From Echinicola shivajiensis (lineage in GTDB: Bacteria > Bacteroidota > Bacteroidia > Cytophagales > Cyclobacteriaceae), in NCBI RefSeq assembly GCF_018642165.1, contig NZ_JAHHZM010000014.1, positions 62,001 to 126,000 of the forward strand: a stretch of 64,000 nt of DNA, written 5' to 3'. Shown here piece after piece: positions 44,621 through 53,557 of this stretch (the stretch's first letter is position 1; each line of letters begins with the position of its first letter). Made by a program: the position numbers and the translations under genes. The notes beneath the pieces were generated by a model. That model saw only the letters and a program-made list of their open reading frames with translations. It searched no databases and was not told the DNA's origin.

Positions 44621-45868
44621 GTGATAGTTTTCCGACTTATTTGGGAGAGTTTCAGGTTTGCCATTCAGGCACTAAAATCAAACTTAACCCGCACTGTACT
44701 GTCCCTACTGGGAGTTACAATAGGTATTTTTTCCATCATTGCAGTTTTCACCTTAGTAGATTCCCTAGAAAAAAACATCAAGTCAAGTTTTTCATTTTTG
44801 GGAACCAATGTATTAAGAGTAGACCGATTTCCATTTGCCGCAGGAGGTGGGGAATATCCTTGGTGGAAATATTTCCGCAGACCACCAGGCAATTATTCTG
44901 AATTTGTATTTCTAAAAGAAAGACTTAAAAATGTCGATGCCATTACTATTTCAGCCTCGTCCAATACCACTATCAAAAGAAAAAGCAGCTCCTTCCAAGG
45001 AGCTAACCTCCAAGGAGTAGTTTACGAACATCAAAATGTATATGATATCCCAGTTGTTGAAGGACGTTATTTTACAGAAATGGAAATTACCGCTGCAAGA
45101 AATGTAACTGTCATTGGAGCAAAGATCGTCGAAGCACTTTTTCAAGGTCAAAACATCATAGGACAAGAAATAAAAATCAAGGGGAAAAAATTCACTGTCA
45201 TAGGCATCTTAGAGGAAGAGGGAGAAGGCTTATTTGATCTTCCATCAAAAGACGATGCCTGCCTCATCCCTTATGGGGCTTTTGGCAAGATGTTCTATTT
45301 AGGACGCTGGGGAGTCGAACCGACAATCGCTGCCAAGGGCCTTGAAAGCGACAGAGACCTTGTATCACTTGAAAACGAAATGACTGGCTTACTAAGAGCA
45401 AAGCGAGGCCTAAAACCCATTGAAGAAAACAGTTTCGCTTTGAATAAATCAGAGTTCATTCAAAACGCTATAGGGGCAATATTTGATGTTATCAGTATAG
45501 CCGGAGCGGTTATTGGCGGATTTTCTATCTTGGTTGGCGGATTTGGAATTGCCAACATCATGTTTGTATCGGTAAGAGAGAGAACCAACATTATAGGGAT
45601 CCAAAAATCATTGGGGGCAAAAAATTATTTCATCCTTTTGCAGTTTTTGTTTGAAGCCACCTTCTTGAGCCTGTTTGGGGGAATTGCAGGATTAGCCTTG
45701 GTATTTGGAATCACCTTTGTTCCACTTGGATCTTTGGAAGTTTTTCTTTCCGCAAAAAACATCATTTTGGGACTTGGACTTTCTTCAACTATAGGTATGC
45801 TTTCGGGAGCCATACCTGCTGCACTAGCAGCAAGAATGGATCCTGTCGAAGCCATCAGAACAAATTAA
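44621..45868 (+). CDS. MacB/FtsX-type ABC transporter permease (orphan)
   Basis: A 415-aa permease with an N-terminal helix (TRTVLSLLGVTIGIFSIIAVFTLV), a periplasmic MacB-PCD domain and three C-terminal helices around RERTNIIGIQKSLGAKNYFILLQFLFEA and GLALVFGITFVP, ending MDPVEAIRTN. The start is GTG 44621; no ATG fits. Unlike most members, no ATPase gene is adjacent, so it must pair with one encoded elsewhere. The cargo is unknown. A hairpin terminator follows. Confidence 0.87.
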   Translation: MIVFRLIWESFRFAIQALKSNLTRTVLSLLGVTIGIFSIIAVFTLVDSLEKNIKSSFSFLGTNVLRVDRFPFAAGGGEYPWWKYFRRPPGNYSEFVFLKERLKNVDAITISASSNTTIKRKSSSFQGANLQGVVYEHQNVYDIPVVEGRYFTEMEITAARNVTVIGAKIVEALFQGQNIIGQEIKIKGKKFTVIGILEEEGEGLFDLPSKDDACLIPYGAFGKMFYLGRWGVEPTIAAKGLESDRDLVSLENEMTGLLRAKRGLKPIEENSFALNKSEFIQNAIGAIFDVISIAGAVIGGFSILVGGFGIANIMFVSVRERTNIIGIQKSLGAKNYFILLQFLFEATFLSLFGGIAGLALVFGITFVPLGSLEVFLSAKNIILGLGLSSTIGMLSGAIPAALAARMDPVEAIRTN

Positions 45869-45872
45869 GCAC

Positions 45873-45903
45873 AAAAAAAAGGAAGCCGAGACTTCCTTTT
45901 TTT
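45873..45903. terminator. Terminator between the orphan permease gene and recA
   Basis: A-run plus GGAAG (45881-45885) pairs with CTTCC plus a T-run (45892-45896), giving a 13-bp stem with a 6-base loop. It serves two convergent genes. Confidence 0.85.
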
Positions 45904-45927
45904 AATATTATCTGATGTAGTCAAAAA

Positions 45928-46956
45928 TCAACTTTCTGCTATTTCTTCTTCAACAGCGCCATTCAAACCTGCTTTGTTTTTAATCTTAATCTCTAACTCT
46001 TCCATTAACTCAGGATTGTCTAGAATCAATTTCTTAACAGCATCCCTTCCTTGACCTAGTTTATTACCCTCGTAGGAAAACCAAGAACCAGCTTTTTTGA
46101 TAATGTCAAACTCAACACCCAAGTCAATAATCTCTCCTACTTTTGAAATTCCTTGACCATACATGATATCAAATTCAACCACTTTAAATGGAGGTGCAAC
46201 TTTATTTTTCACCACCTTAACTTTGGTTCTATTACCAAGTATATTATCAGCACTTTCCTTGATCTGGCCAATTCTTCTAATATCCAACCTTACAGAAGCA
46301 TAGAATTTAAGGGCGTTACCACCAGTAGTGGTTTCTGGGCTTCCAAACATCACCCCTATTTTATCCCTCAACTGGTTAATGAATATACAAGCACAACCCG
46401 TTTTGTTGATAGCTCCTGTAAGCTTTCGCAAAGCCTGTGACATCAATCTAGCTTGAAGTCCCATTTTGCTATCCCCCATTTCACCTTCAAGCTCACCTTT
46501 TGGCACCAAAGCGGCAACGGAGTCTATCACGATAATATCAATGGCTCCAGAACGGATCAAGTGCTCAGCAATCTCAAGTGCCTGCTCTCCATTATCTGGC
46601 TGGGAAATCAATAAGTTTTCTGTATCAATACCGAGCTTCTCTGCATAGATTTTATCAAAGGCATGCTCCGCATCAATAAACGCAGCCAAACCTCCTTGCT
46701 TTTGTGCCTCAGCAATACAATGCATGGTCAAAGTAGTCTTACCTGAGGATTCAGGGCCATACACTTCTATAATTCTGCCTTTCGGCACCCCTCCTATACC
46801 CAAGGCCATATCCAAGCCCAACGAACCTGTAGAAATCGCGGGAATATCAACGACCGTATTGTCACTCAGCTTCATGACAGTACCTTTACCGTAGGTTTTT
46901 TCTAATTTGTCAATCGTAAGCTGAAGTGCTTTTAGTTTTTCAGTATTTTCACTCAT
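45928..46956 (-). CDS. recA: RecA recombinase
   Basis: The ATP-dependent strand-exchange protein of homologous recombination and the SOS response. At 342 aa it shows Walker [10 protein letters not shown] near residue 66, the IDAEHAFD strand, Walker [13 protein letters not shown], the L1/L2 loop regions ([22 protein letters not shown] and [21 protein letters not shown]) and a standard C-terminal part. No LexA box is obvious upstream, which is common in this phylum. Confidence 0.98.
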   Translation of the reverse strand: MSENTEKLKALQLTIDKLEKTYGKGTVMKLSDNTVVDIPAISTGSLGLDMALGIGGVPKGRIIEVYGPESSGKTTLTMHCIAEAQKQGGLAAFIDAEHAFDKIYAEKLGIDTENLLISQPDNGEQALEIAEHLIRSGAIDIIVIDSVAALVPKGELEGEMGDSKMGLQARLMSQALRKLTGAINKTGCACIFINQLRDKIGVMFGSPETTTGGNALKFYASVRLDIRRIGQIKESADNILGNRTKVKVVKNKVAPPFKVVEFDIMYGQGISKVGEIIDLGVEFDIIKKAGSWFSYEGNKLGQGRDAVKKLILDNPELMEELEIKIKNKAGLNGAVEEEIAES

Positions 46957-47148
46957 ATATCAAAAGGTAGAAACTTGGTGTATAATTAATACGTGAAAGT
47001 AATCATTCGTTACTTTAATATCAACTTTCCAAACAACCATTGTTTTCAAATGACGTTTTTATAAATTAGAAAATTGCATAAATTTGATCCATATGAAATT
47101 GGTATAACTTTTGAACTTCACCGCATGCACAAGTAATAAGCACGGAAT

Positions 47149-47943
47149 ATGCCCTTAAATCCCAAATTATTTTTAATCTTTTTTTATTTGGCTATTACCA
47201 TGGCTTCTTCAGCTCTTGGGCAAAATGGCGATTCAAAACCTTATATGGCTGGAGAGGAATTGACCTTCAAAGTCAAATATTTATTTTTCAATGCTGCGGA
47301 AGCAAAAATGATCATTGATAAAAACATACATCAGATCCAGGATCGACCTAGTTACAAAATTGATGTTTATGGAAAAACGCTCAGTATTTTCAGCATTTTC
47401 AAAGTTAAAGATAACTGGGGAACTTATATGGACACCACTAAAAACATCCCCTACCGATCCTACCGACACATTGAAGAGGGCGGGTACCGTAAACACGAGG
47501 TAGTCGATTTAGACCATGAAAACGAAAAAGCTACCACCAATTTATATGACCGAGAAAACAGAAGAATAGTTAAGACTTTAGAACATGATATTGCCCCAGA
47601 AATCCAAGATATTGTTAGCGGATTCTATTATTTGAGGCATTTGGAACTTGATAAATTCAAAGAAGGAGACACAATTAGCATCAAGGGATTCTTTGATGAA
47701 AAAACTTATAACCTAAAATTAATATATAAAGGCAAAGACAAAGTTTCCACCAAAATTGGAGACTTCAACACCTTTGTCATCTCCCCTATTATGCCAAGTA
47801 ATAAATTATTCAGTGGCAAAAACCCCATAAAAATCTGGATTACTAATGATAAAAACAGAATACCGGTAAAAATTGAAGCAGATTTGGTGGTTGGAGCACT
47901 TAACATGGAGGTAACATCCATAAAAGGCTTGCGTAACAAATAG
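47149..47943 (+). CDS. DUF3108 family exported protein
   Basis: A 264-aa secreted protein with a signal peptide ending near ALGQ. The body has the DUF3108 pattern: MAGEELTFKVKYLFFNAAEAKM, RHIEEGGYRKHE, IDIVSGFYYLR-like IQDIVSGFYYLRHLEL and a C-terminal KIWITNDKNRIPVKIEADLVVG. The family is thought to form a periplasmic beta-barrel, with unknown function. It stands alone in front of the two-component pair. Confidence 0.87.
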   Translation: MPLNPKLFLIFFYLAITMASSALGQNGDSKPYMAGEELTFKVKYLFFNAAEAKMIIDKNIHQIQDRPSYKIDVYGKTLSIFSIFKVKDNWGTYMDTTKNIPYRSYRHIEEGGYRKHEVVDLDHENEKATTNLYDRENRRIVKTLEHDIAPEIQDIVSGFYYLRHLELDKFKEGDTISIKGFFDEKTYNLKLIYKGKDKVSTKIGDFNTFVISPIMPSNKLFSGKNPIKIWITNDKNRIPVKIEADLVVGALNMEVTSIKGLRNK

Positions 47944-48093
47944 ATCATCATGACGTAACATTAAATTAATATTCAGTCATTTTCACAGAACATTATATTG
48001 ACTAAAACGGCATTTTTACTGATTCATGTTATTTCTTTTCATAGTTTTTCTAAATTAGCACTGTTTTTAAGCAATTTTAACTGGCAAAGTCAA

Positions 48094-48783
48094 ATGAGTG
48101 ACAAACCAAAAATCAAGGTTCTGGTAGTAGATGATGAACCAGATATTATTGAAATCTTAACCTACAATTTAGAAAAAGAAGGCTACGATGTCAAATCAGC
48201 CAACGACGGTATCAAAGCCGTCGAAACAGCCTCTAAATTCAAACCTGATGTAATCTTATTGGACATCATGATGCCCAACCAGGATGGTGTAGAAACATGT
48301 AGGCAAATCCGAGACATGGAGGAGCTAAAAAACACCTTCATCATCTTCTTAACCGCCCGCTCTGAAGAATACTCCGAAGTAGCAGCATTTGATGTTGGTG
48401 CTGATGACTATATCACGAAGCCAATCAAACCAAGGGCATTGGTCAGCAGGATTGCTGCACTCTTTAGAAGAGAGTCAAAGAAAGAGCAAGATGTATCACA
48501 AATCCGCATCAAGGACCTGACTATTGACAGAAGCAGCTTTACCATTGATCAAGCAGGCAAAACCATCACCCTTCCAAAAAAGGAATTCGAGCTATTGTAT
48601 TTCTTGGCTAAAAACCCTAATATGGTGTTTAGCAGGGACGAATTATTACAAAACATCTGGGGATCTGACGTTTTTGTCCTTGCCCGAACAGTAGATGTGC
48701 ACATAAGAAAAGTTCGCGAAAAAATAGGAGACAATTATATCACAACCGTAAAAGGCGTAGGATATAAGTTCGACAACAATTAA
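48094..48783 (+). CDS. OmpR/PhoB-family response regulator
   Basis: A 229-aa transcription factor. Receiver domain (residues 4-120) with DDE, phospho-acceptor Asp in VILLDIMMP (near 55) and Lys in ITKPIKP; C-terminal winged helix with LPKKEFELLYFLAKNP and RTVDVHIRKVREKIGDN. The frame is open to a TTG at 47998, but ATG 48094 (MSDKPKIKVLVVDDEPD) is the expected start. The sensor kinase starts three bases after its stop, so the two form one operon. Confidence 0.93.
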   Translation: MSDKPKIKVLVVDDEPDIIEILTYNLEKEGYDVKSANDGIKAVETASKFKPDVILLDIMMPNQDGVETCRQIRDMEELKNTFIIFLTARSEEYSEVAAFDVGADDYITKPIKPRALVSRIAALFRRESKKEQDVSQIRIKDLTIDRSSFTIDQAGKTITLPKKEFELLYFLAKNPNMVFSRDELLQNIWGSDVFVLARTVDVHIRKVREKIGDNYITTVKGVGYKFDNN

Positions 48784-48786
48784 AAT

Positions 48787-49845
48787 ATGCTTACCACTTC
48801 CAGAGGGATTGCCCTCGTACTGGCATTTGCTATTTCAGTCTTTACAGTCGCATTTCTATCCTTAATGGATGATGCGACTTTATTATTACTGACTGTTGCT
48901 TGGGCATTAACTATGTCCATCTCTTACCTATTAATGAATGTCACTTTAGAGTTTTTAATTTTTAAGGAGATAAGCAATATTTATTCGGCTCTTGAAAAAA
49001 TCCAAAAAAAAGACCTCTCAGGAATTGCCCAAAAACCAAAGAAGAGCTCTATCTCTCCATTAAGAAAAATAAACAATACCATCAATTCTTATGCAATAGC
49101 AAAGAACAAAGAAATTGAGACCTTACAACGTAATGAGGCGTTTAGAAGGGAATTTATTGCTGACATTTCTCATGAATTAAAGACCCCGATTTTTGCAGCC
49201 CAGGGCTACGTACATACCTTACTTGACGGAGCCGTTGAAGACGTCAAAGTAAGGGACAAATTTTTAAAAAGGGCAGCAAAAAGCCTTAACGCCCTAGACC
49301 ACCTAGTTCAAGACCTACTTACACTAAGTCATATGGAAAGCGGCGTAGTGAAATTTAATTTCGAAAAATTTGATATGGTCAGCCTCATTGATGAGGTCAT
49401 GGAAGAGCTTGAACACAAAGCAGAAAAAAGACATATAAACTTAAGGTTCTTATACAATCACAATAAGTCCTATATCATCAAAGCTGACCAGGACAAAATC
49501 TATCGTGTCTGTCAAAACCTCCTATCCAATGCCATCAAATACAATAAAGAAGGTGGAGAAGCAATAGTTTCCCTTAAAACATCCAAAAACAACCTAACGG
49601 TCGATATTCAGGACAATGGCCTGGGGATACCCGCTGAAGATATCAAAAGGATATTTGAGAGATTTTACCGTGTGGATAAAAGCCGCTCAAGAGAAATGGG
49701 AGGTACCGGTCTTGGCCTGGCCATAGTAAAACATATCCTAGAGGGGCACAAAAGCAAAATATCGGTTTCTTCAACAGTGGGAAAAGGCTCCAACTTCAGC
49801 TTTTCACTTCCACTGGAAAAAAAGAAAAAAGAGGACAAACATTAA
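48787..49845 (+). CDS. PhoR-like membrane sensor histidine kinase
   Basis: A 352-aa kinase with two N-terminal helices (about residues 8-26 and 30-53) separated by only a short loop, so it has no real extracytoplasmic domain. HisKA contains FIADISHELKTPIFAA (His near residue 128) and the ATPase domain has QNLLSNAIKYNKEGG, DNGLGIP and GGTGLGLAIVK. It is the partner of the adjacent PhoB-like regulator. A PAS domain is absent, unlike in full PhoR, so the phosphate link is not proven. Confidence 0.9.
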   Translation: MLTTSRGIALVLAFAISVFTVAFLSLMDDATLLLLTVAWALTMSISYLLMNVTLEFLIFKEISNIYSALEKIQKKDLSGIAQKPKKSSISPLRKINNTINSYAIAKNKEIETLQRNEAFRREFIADISHELKTPIFAAQGYVHTLLDGAVEDVKVRDKFLKRAAKSLNALDHLVQDLLTLSHMESGVVKFNFEKFDMVSLIDEVMEELEHKAEKRHINLRFLYNHNKSYIIKADQDKIYRVCQNLLSNAIKYNKEGGEAIVSLKTSKNNLTVDIQDNGLGIPAEDIKRIFERFYRVDKSRSREMGGTGLGLAIVKHILEGHKSKISVSSTVGKGSNFSFSLPLEKKKKEDKH

Positions 49846-49879
49846 TCCTTCAATTTCACCACATAATATTTGGCTCAGC

Positions 49880-49906
49880 ATTTTTTACCTATCCATTTTT
49901 TACCTA
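49880..49906 (+). repeat. Tandem direct repeat upstream of the RluA-type gene
   Basis: The 12-mer ATTTTTTACCTA occurs twice (49880-49891 and 49895-49906) with a 15-base period, ending inside the -7 element. It could be two sites for one DNA-binding protein. Confidence 0.5.
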
Positions 49907-49912
49907 ATTTTG
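49905..49912 (+). promoter_or_regulatory. -7 element of the RluA-type gene
   Basis: TAATTTTG followed by CAC fits TAnnTTTGC, 32 bases before the ATG at 49945. Confidence 0.5.
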
Positions 49913-49944
49913 CACATTGATTTGGAAGGTGTAAGCCAGGCTGT

Positions 49945-50655
49945 ATGAAAAAAGTAGATTTTAATGATCTTATTCTGTTTCAAAACGAGGACTATATAGT
50001 CATCAATAAGCCTCCATACTTATCGACCTTAGACGATAGGCATGAAAGACAAAACATTCTCCATTTGGCCAAGAGTCACACTCCAGATGCCCAGGTGTGT
50101 CACAGATTGGACAAGGAAACTTCAGGATGTTTGGTAATTGCAAAGAACCCGGAGGCGTATAGAAATATCGCCATCCAATTTGAAAACAGAAAAGTAGACA
50201 AAATCTACCATGCAGTAGTGGATGGAATCCATGAGTATAAAGATGAACTTGTGGACAGAAACCTGATCGCAACCAATAAGGGGATAGCCAAGATCAGTAT
50301 CAAAGGAAAACCAGCCACCACCTACTTCAATACGTTGAAGACCTTTTATGCCCATTCTTTAATAGAGTGTAAACCCATAACAGGTCGACTTCATCAAATC
50401 AGAATTCATTTATCTTATTTGAATTCGCCGATTTGTGGAGACGTGATGTATGGAGGAAAGCCATTATACCTATCAGATCTGAAAAGAAAATTCAACCTTA
50501 AAAAAGGCACTGAAGAACTTCCAATTATGCAGCGGGTTTCACTGCATGCCTATTCAATAGCCTTCAAGGGACTGGACGGAGAAGCAATCAACATCACCGC
50601 CCCTTACCCTAAAGACTATTCGGTATTGATGAAACAATTGGAAAAGACCAGCTAG
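49945..50655 (+). CDS. RluA-family pseudouridine synthase
   Basis: A 236-aa RNA-modifying enzyme without an S4 domain. The catalytic Asp is in HRLDKETSG near residue 57, with the family parts NKPPYLSTL, KIYHAVVDG and TGRLHQIRIHLSYLNSPICGD. It converts uridine to pseudouridine in rRNA or tRNA; the exact site cannot be read from the sequence. It starts about 100 bases after the kinase gene and has its own promoter. Confidence 0.93.
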   Translation: MKKVDFNDLILFQNEDYIVINKPPYLSTLDDRHERQNILHLAKSHTPDAQVCHRLDKETSGCLVIAKNPEAYRNIAIQFENRKVDKIYHAVVDGIHEYKDELVDRNLIATNKGIAKISIKGKPATTYFNTLKTFYAHSLIECKPITGRLHQIRIHLSYLNSPICGDVMYGGKPLYLSDLKRKFNLKKGTEELPIMQRVSLHAYSIAFKGLDGEAINITAPYPKDYSVLMKQLEKTS

Positions 50656-50771
50656 ATTCAAAAAGATCAAAACTGGGATTTCCCAAGCATTAATTACCGT
50701 GGACACTTCCAGGGATTTATGCTATATAATTAGCTATCCTTGTGAAAATTAGGCAGTAAACCTCAAGATAT

Positions 50772-50803
50772 TTTGCATATGTATGGAAATCCTTCTATCT
50801 TTG
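50772..50803 (+). promoter_or_regulatory. Promoter of the rplM operon
   Basis: TTTG (50772-50775) and TATCTTTG (50796-50803) are exactly 20 bases apart, a near-ideal Bacteroidota -33/-7 pair. This is the strongest promoter match in the window, as expected for a ribosomal-protein operon. Confidence 0.75.
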
Positions 50804-50806
50804 TGT

Positions 50807-50819
50807 CCCTTTTTTAGGG
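50807..50819 (+). promoter_or_regulatory. Short hairpin at the 5' end of the rplM leader
   Basis: CCCT-TTTTT-AGGG lies directly after the -7 element and is followed by TGAA. The same CCCT/AGGG-TGAA arrangement is found before dnaA (9004-9014). The remaining roughly 40-base leader could hold an L13 autoregulatory site, but I cannot show one. Confidence 0.4.
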
Positions 50820-50859
50820 TGAAATGTATTTAACAAGCTAATAATTAAACGTTTACACA

Positions 50860-51303
50860 GTGGATACTTTAAGCTATAAGACCGTATCAGCAAACAGTGC
50901 GACCGTACAGAAGAACTGGGTAATAGTGGATGCCCAATCTATGGTACTAGGTAGATTTGCAAGTGAGGTAGCGAAAATTCTAAGGGGAAAGAACAAGCCT
51001 AGCTATACTCCTCATGCAGACTGCGGAGACAATGTAATTGTCATCAATGCAGACAAAATCAGGTTAACCGGAAAAAAATGGGACGAGAAAGTTTATGTTC
51101 GTCACACAGGTTTCCCAGGTGGTCAAAGAATCTCTACTCCTAAACTTTTGAAGGAGAAGTCTTCTGCTATCCTTATTGAGAAAGCAGTAAAAGGTATGCT
51201 TCCTAAAAACAGACTAGGAAGTAAGTTGTATACCAATCTTTATGTGTACGAAGGTGCTGAGCACCCTCATGAAGCACAACAACCAAAAGAAATTAAATTA
51301 TAA
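50860..51303 (+). CDS. rplM: 50S ribosomal protein L13
   Basis: A 147-aa large-subunit protein, and first gene of rplM-rpsI-rpsB(-tsf). It starts with GTG (MDTLSYKTVSANSATVQKNW), the normal N-terminus in this phylum, and has LGRFASEVAKILRGKNKP, HTGFPGG and the GMLPKNRLG motif. The gene is 12 bases from rpsI. Confidence 0.97.
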   Translation: MDTLSYKTVSANSATVQKNWVIVDAQSMVLGRFASEVAKILRGKNKPSYTPHADCGDNVIVINADKIRLTGKKWDEKVYVRHTGFPGGQRISTPKLLKEKSSAILIEKAVKGMLPKNRLGSKLYTNLYVYEGAEHPHEAQQPKEIKL

Positions 51304-51315
51304 TTTGATCATTCC

Positions 51316-51702
51316 ATGGAAGTTATCAATACAATCGGTAGAAGAAAAACATCTGTTGCAAGGATCTATATGAAGCCGGGCAAAGGTGAAATCACTGTAA
51401 ATAACAGAAGCCTAGAATCTTATTTCCCGTTTGACCTGCACCAGATTGTAGTTAAGCAACCTCTTACTTTAGTTAATGAGGGTGAAGCTTACGATATCAA
51501 AATCAATGTAGACGGTGGAGGAATCAAAGGACAAGCTGAAGCAGCCAGAATGGCCATTTCAAGAGCCCTTTGTGAATTCAATGAAGAGCACAGACCTGCA
51601 TTGAAGAAAGAAGGATTCCTTACTCGTGACCCAAGAATGGTTGAACGTAAGAAGCCAGGACGTAGAAAAGCTAGAAGAAGATTCCAGTTCTCTAAACGTT
51701 AA
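51316..51702 (+). CDS. rpsI: 30S ribosomal protein S9
   Basis: A 128-aa small-subunit protein. It has IGRRKTSVARIYMKPGKGEITVN near the start, the GGGIKGQAEAARMAISRAL core and the basic tail RKKPGRRKARRRFQFSKR, which reaches the P-site tRNA. It sits between rplM and rpsB with short gaps. Confidence 0.98.
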   Translation: MEVINTIGRRKTSVARIYMKPGKGEITVNNRSLESYFPFDLHQIVVKQPLTLVNEGEAYDIKINVDGGGIKGQAEAARMAISRALCEFNEEHRPALKKEGFLTRDPRMVERKKPGRRKARRRFQFSKR

Positions 51703-51744
51703 TCTGGACCATACTCAGATATTATATAAAACATACATATTTAA

Positions 51745-52509
51745 ATGGCTAAAATCGAATATAAAGACTTACTGGATGCTGGTGTTCACTTCGGACACTT
51801 AACAAGAAAGTGGGATCCTAGAATGGCGCCGTACATCTTCATGGAGAAGAACGGTATCCACATCATTGATCTAAACAAAACGCTCGTTTGCCTTGAAGAA
51901 GCATCCAACGCAATCAAGCAAATCGTACGCTCCGGCAAAAAAGTGATGTTCGTAGCGACTAAGAAGCAAGCTAAGGACTTAGTAGCTGAAGAAGCTGCAA
52001 GATTGAAAATGCCTTTCGTTACGGAAAGATGGTTAGGTGGTATGATGACCAACTTCGCTACTATCCGTAAGTCATTGAAGAAAATGTCTTCTATTGACAA
52101 ATTGATGAAAGAAGAGTCTTACACAAGCCTAGCAAAGAGAGAGCGCTTGATGATTACAAGACAGCGTGAGAAATTGGAAAATGTATTGGGAGGTATTGCT
52201 GACCTAACTCGTCTTCCAGCTGCGCTTTTCGTGATCGATATCAAAAGAGAACACATCGCAATTGCCGAAGCTAAAAAGCTTGGTATCCCTGTATTCGCAT
52301 TGGTAGATACAAACTCTAACCCTGGTGAAGTGGACTTCCCAATCCCAGCCAATGACGATGCATTTAAATCCATTTCACTTTTGGTGAAAGCCGTTGGTTC
52401 AGCTATCGAAGAAGGTCTTTCTGAGAGAAAGAAAGATAAAGAAGAGGCTAAACTCTCTGAGGAAGAAGAAGCAAAAAAAGCTGCTGACGCTGCCGAAACC
52501 AAAGAGTAA
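51745..52509 (+). CDS. rpsB: 30S ribosomal protein S2
   Basis: A 254-aa small-subunit protein with the conserved [19 protein letters not shown] start, the [13 protein letters not shown] segment, [12 protein letters not shown] and the [13 protein letters not shown] region. The C-terminal tail is acidic and Ala-rich, as is common. A long hairpin follows it before tsf. Confidence 0.98.
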   Translation: MAKIEYKDLLDAGVHFGHLTRKWDPRMAPYIFMEKNGIHIIDLNKTLVCLEEASNAIKQIVRSGKKVMFVATKKQAKDLVAEEAARLKMPFVTERWLGGMMTNFATIRKSLKKMSSIDKLMKEESYTSLAKRERLMITRQREKLENVLGGIADLTRLPAALFVIDIKREHIAIAEAKKLGIPVFALVDTNSNPGEVDFPIPANDDAFKSISLLVKAVGSAIEEGLSERKKDKEEAKLSEEEEAKKAADAAETKE

Positions 52510-52533
52510 TCCACTATGATTTAATAATAACAG

Positions 52534-52574
52534 AAAATTGAACATACGGTAAATTACCTATGTTCAATTTTTTT
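52534..52574 (+). terminator. Hairpin terminator or attenuator between rpsB and tsf
   Basis: AAAATTGAACATA (52534-52546) pairs with TATGTTCAATTTT (52559-52571), and an inner GGTA/TACC extends the stem; it is followed by T-rich sequence. It may partly stop transcription from rpsB into tsf. Confidence 0.7.
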
Positions 52575-52586
52575 GTTATTACCCAT

Positions 52587-52607
52587 TCATTTCAGTCTCT
52601 GAAATGA
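52587..52607 (+). repeat. Second hairpin in the tsf leader
   Basis: TCATTTCAG and CTGAAATGA form a perfect 9-bp stem around a 3-base TCT loop. With the preceding terminator-like hairpin it may regulate tsf expression. Confidence 0.55.
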
Positions 52608-52654
52608 AATATTCAATTAAAAGTCATCATTATCATAATTAAAAATATCTAACA

Positions 52655-53485
52655 ATGGCTATTACTGCACAAGAGGTAAACAAACTAAGACAAATGACTG
52701 GTGCCGGTATGATGGACTGTAAAAAGGCCCTTACCGAAGCTGAAGGAGATTTTGAAAAAGCGGTTGATATTTTAAGAAAAAAAGGACAAAAAGTATCTGC
52801 ATCCCGTGCAGACCGCGAAACTAAAGAAGGTGTAGTAGTTACTAGTGTAAGTGCTGACAAGTCTCAAGGTGTCCTTATCACTCTTACTTGTGAAACTGAC
52901 TTCGTAGCTAAAAATGAAGAGTTCGTAGCATTTGCTAACGCTATCCTTGACCTAGCTGTTGAAAAAGGAGCTTCTAGCAAAGACGAAATTCTTGCTTTGC
53001 CATACGAGAACATCACTGTAGGTGAGAAAATCATCGAAATGACTGGTAAAATCGGTGAGAAAATCGAAATCAGTAACTTCGTGGTAGTAAAAGGTGAAGC
53101 TGTTGTTCCTTATATCCACTCTAACGGTAAATTGGGTGTACTAGTAGCACTTAACAACGTAGGTGGTGCTGACGTTGAAGAAGCTGGAAAAGACGTAGCT
53201 ATGCAAATTGCAGCTATGAACCCAGTAGCTGTTGACAAGGATGGAGTAGATGCTTCTTTAGTAGAAAGAGAAATTGCCGTTGGTAAAGAGCAAGCTCTTG
53301 CTGAAGGTAAGCCTGAAGCTATGATTGAAAAAATCGCTATGGGTAAACTGAACAAGTTCTACAAAGAAAACACTTTGCTTAGCCAAGCTTTCGTTAAAGA
53401 CAACAGCAAAAGCATTGCTCAGTACCTTGACGGTGTTTCTAAAGGTCTTACTGTTGTAGACTTCAAAAGAATTGCAATCGGATAA
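52655..53485 (+). CDS. tsf: Elongation factor Ts
   Basis: The 276-aa nucleotide-exchange factor for EF-Tu. It starts MAITAQEVNKLRQMTGAGMMDCKKALTEA, and CETDFVAKNEEF is the EF-Tu-contacting motif; the core N and C domains and the helical part near DNSKSIAQYLDG follow. A strong terminator ends the gene, 3' of which lies the convergent pepP. Confidence 0.98.
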   Translation: MAITAQEVNKLRQMTGAGMMDCKKALTEAEGDFEKAVDILRKKGQKVSASRADRETKEGVVVTSVSADKSQGVLITLTCETDFVAKNEEFVAFANAILDLAVEKGASSKDEILALPYENITVGEKIIEMTGKIGEKIEISNFVVVKGEAVVPYIHSNGKLGVLVALNNVGGADVEEAGKDVAMQIAAMNPVAVDKDGVDASLVEREIAVGKEQALAEGKPEAMIEKIAMGKLNKFYKENTLLSQAFVKDNSKSIAQYLDGVSKGLTVVDFKRIAIG

Positions 53486-53503
53486 TTATCTCCGAGTAAA
53501 CAT

Positions 53504-53539
53504 AAAAAAAACCGCAACTTTTCAGCTGCGGTTTTTTTT
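53504..53539. terminator. Terminator between tsf and pepP
   Basis: A8CCGCA (53504-53516) pairs with TGCGGT8 (53527-53539), a 13-bp stem with a 10-base loop. It serves both convergent genes. Confidence 0.92.
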
Positions 53540-53557
53540 ATTTTTCTTAAAAGCATC

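Noticed and set aside
46957-47148. A LexA/SOS box before recA
   Set aside because: No convincing palindromic repeat of a known LexA type is seen in the recA upstream region.
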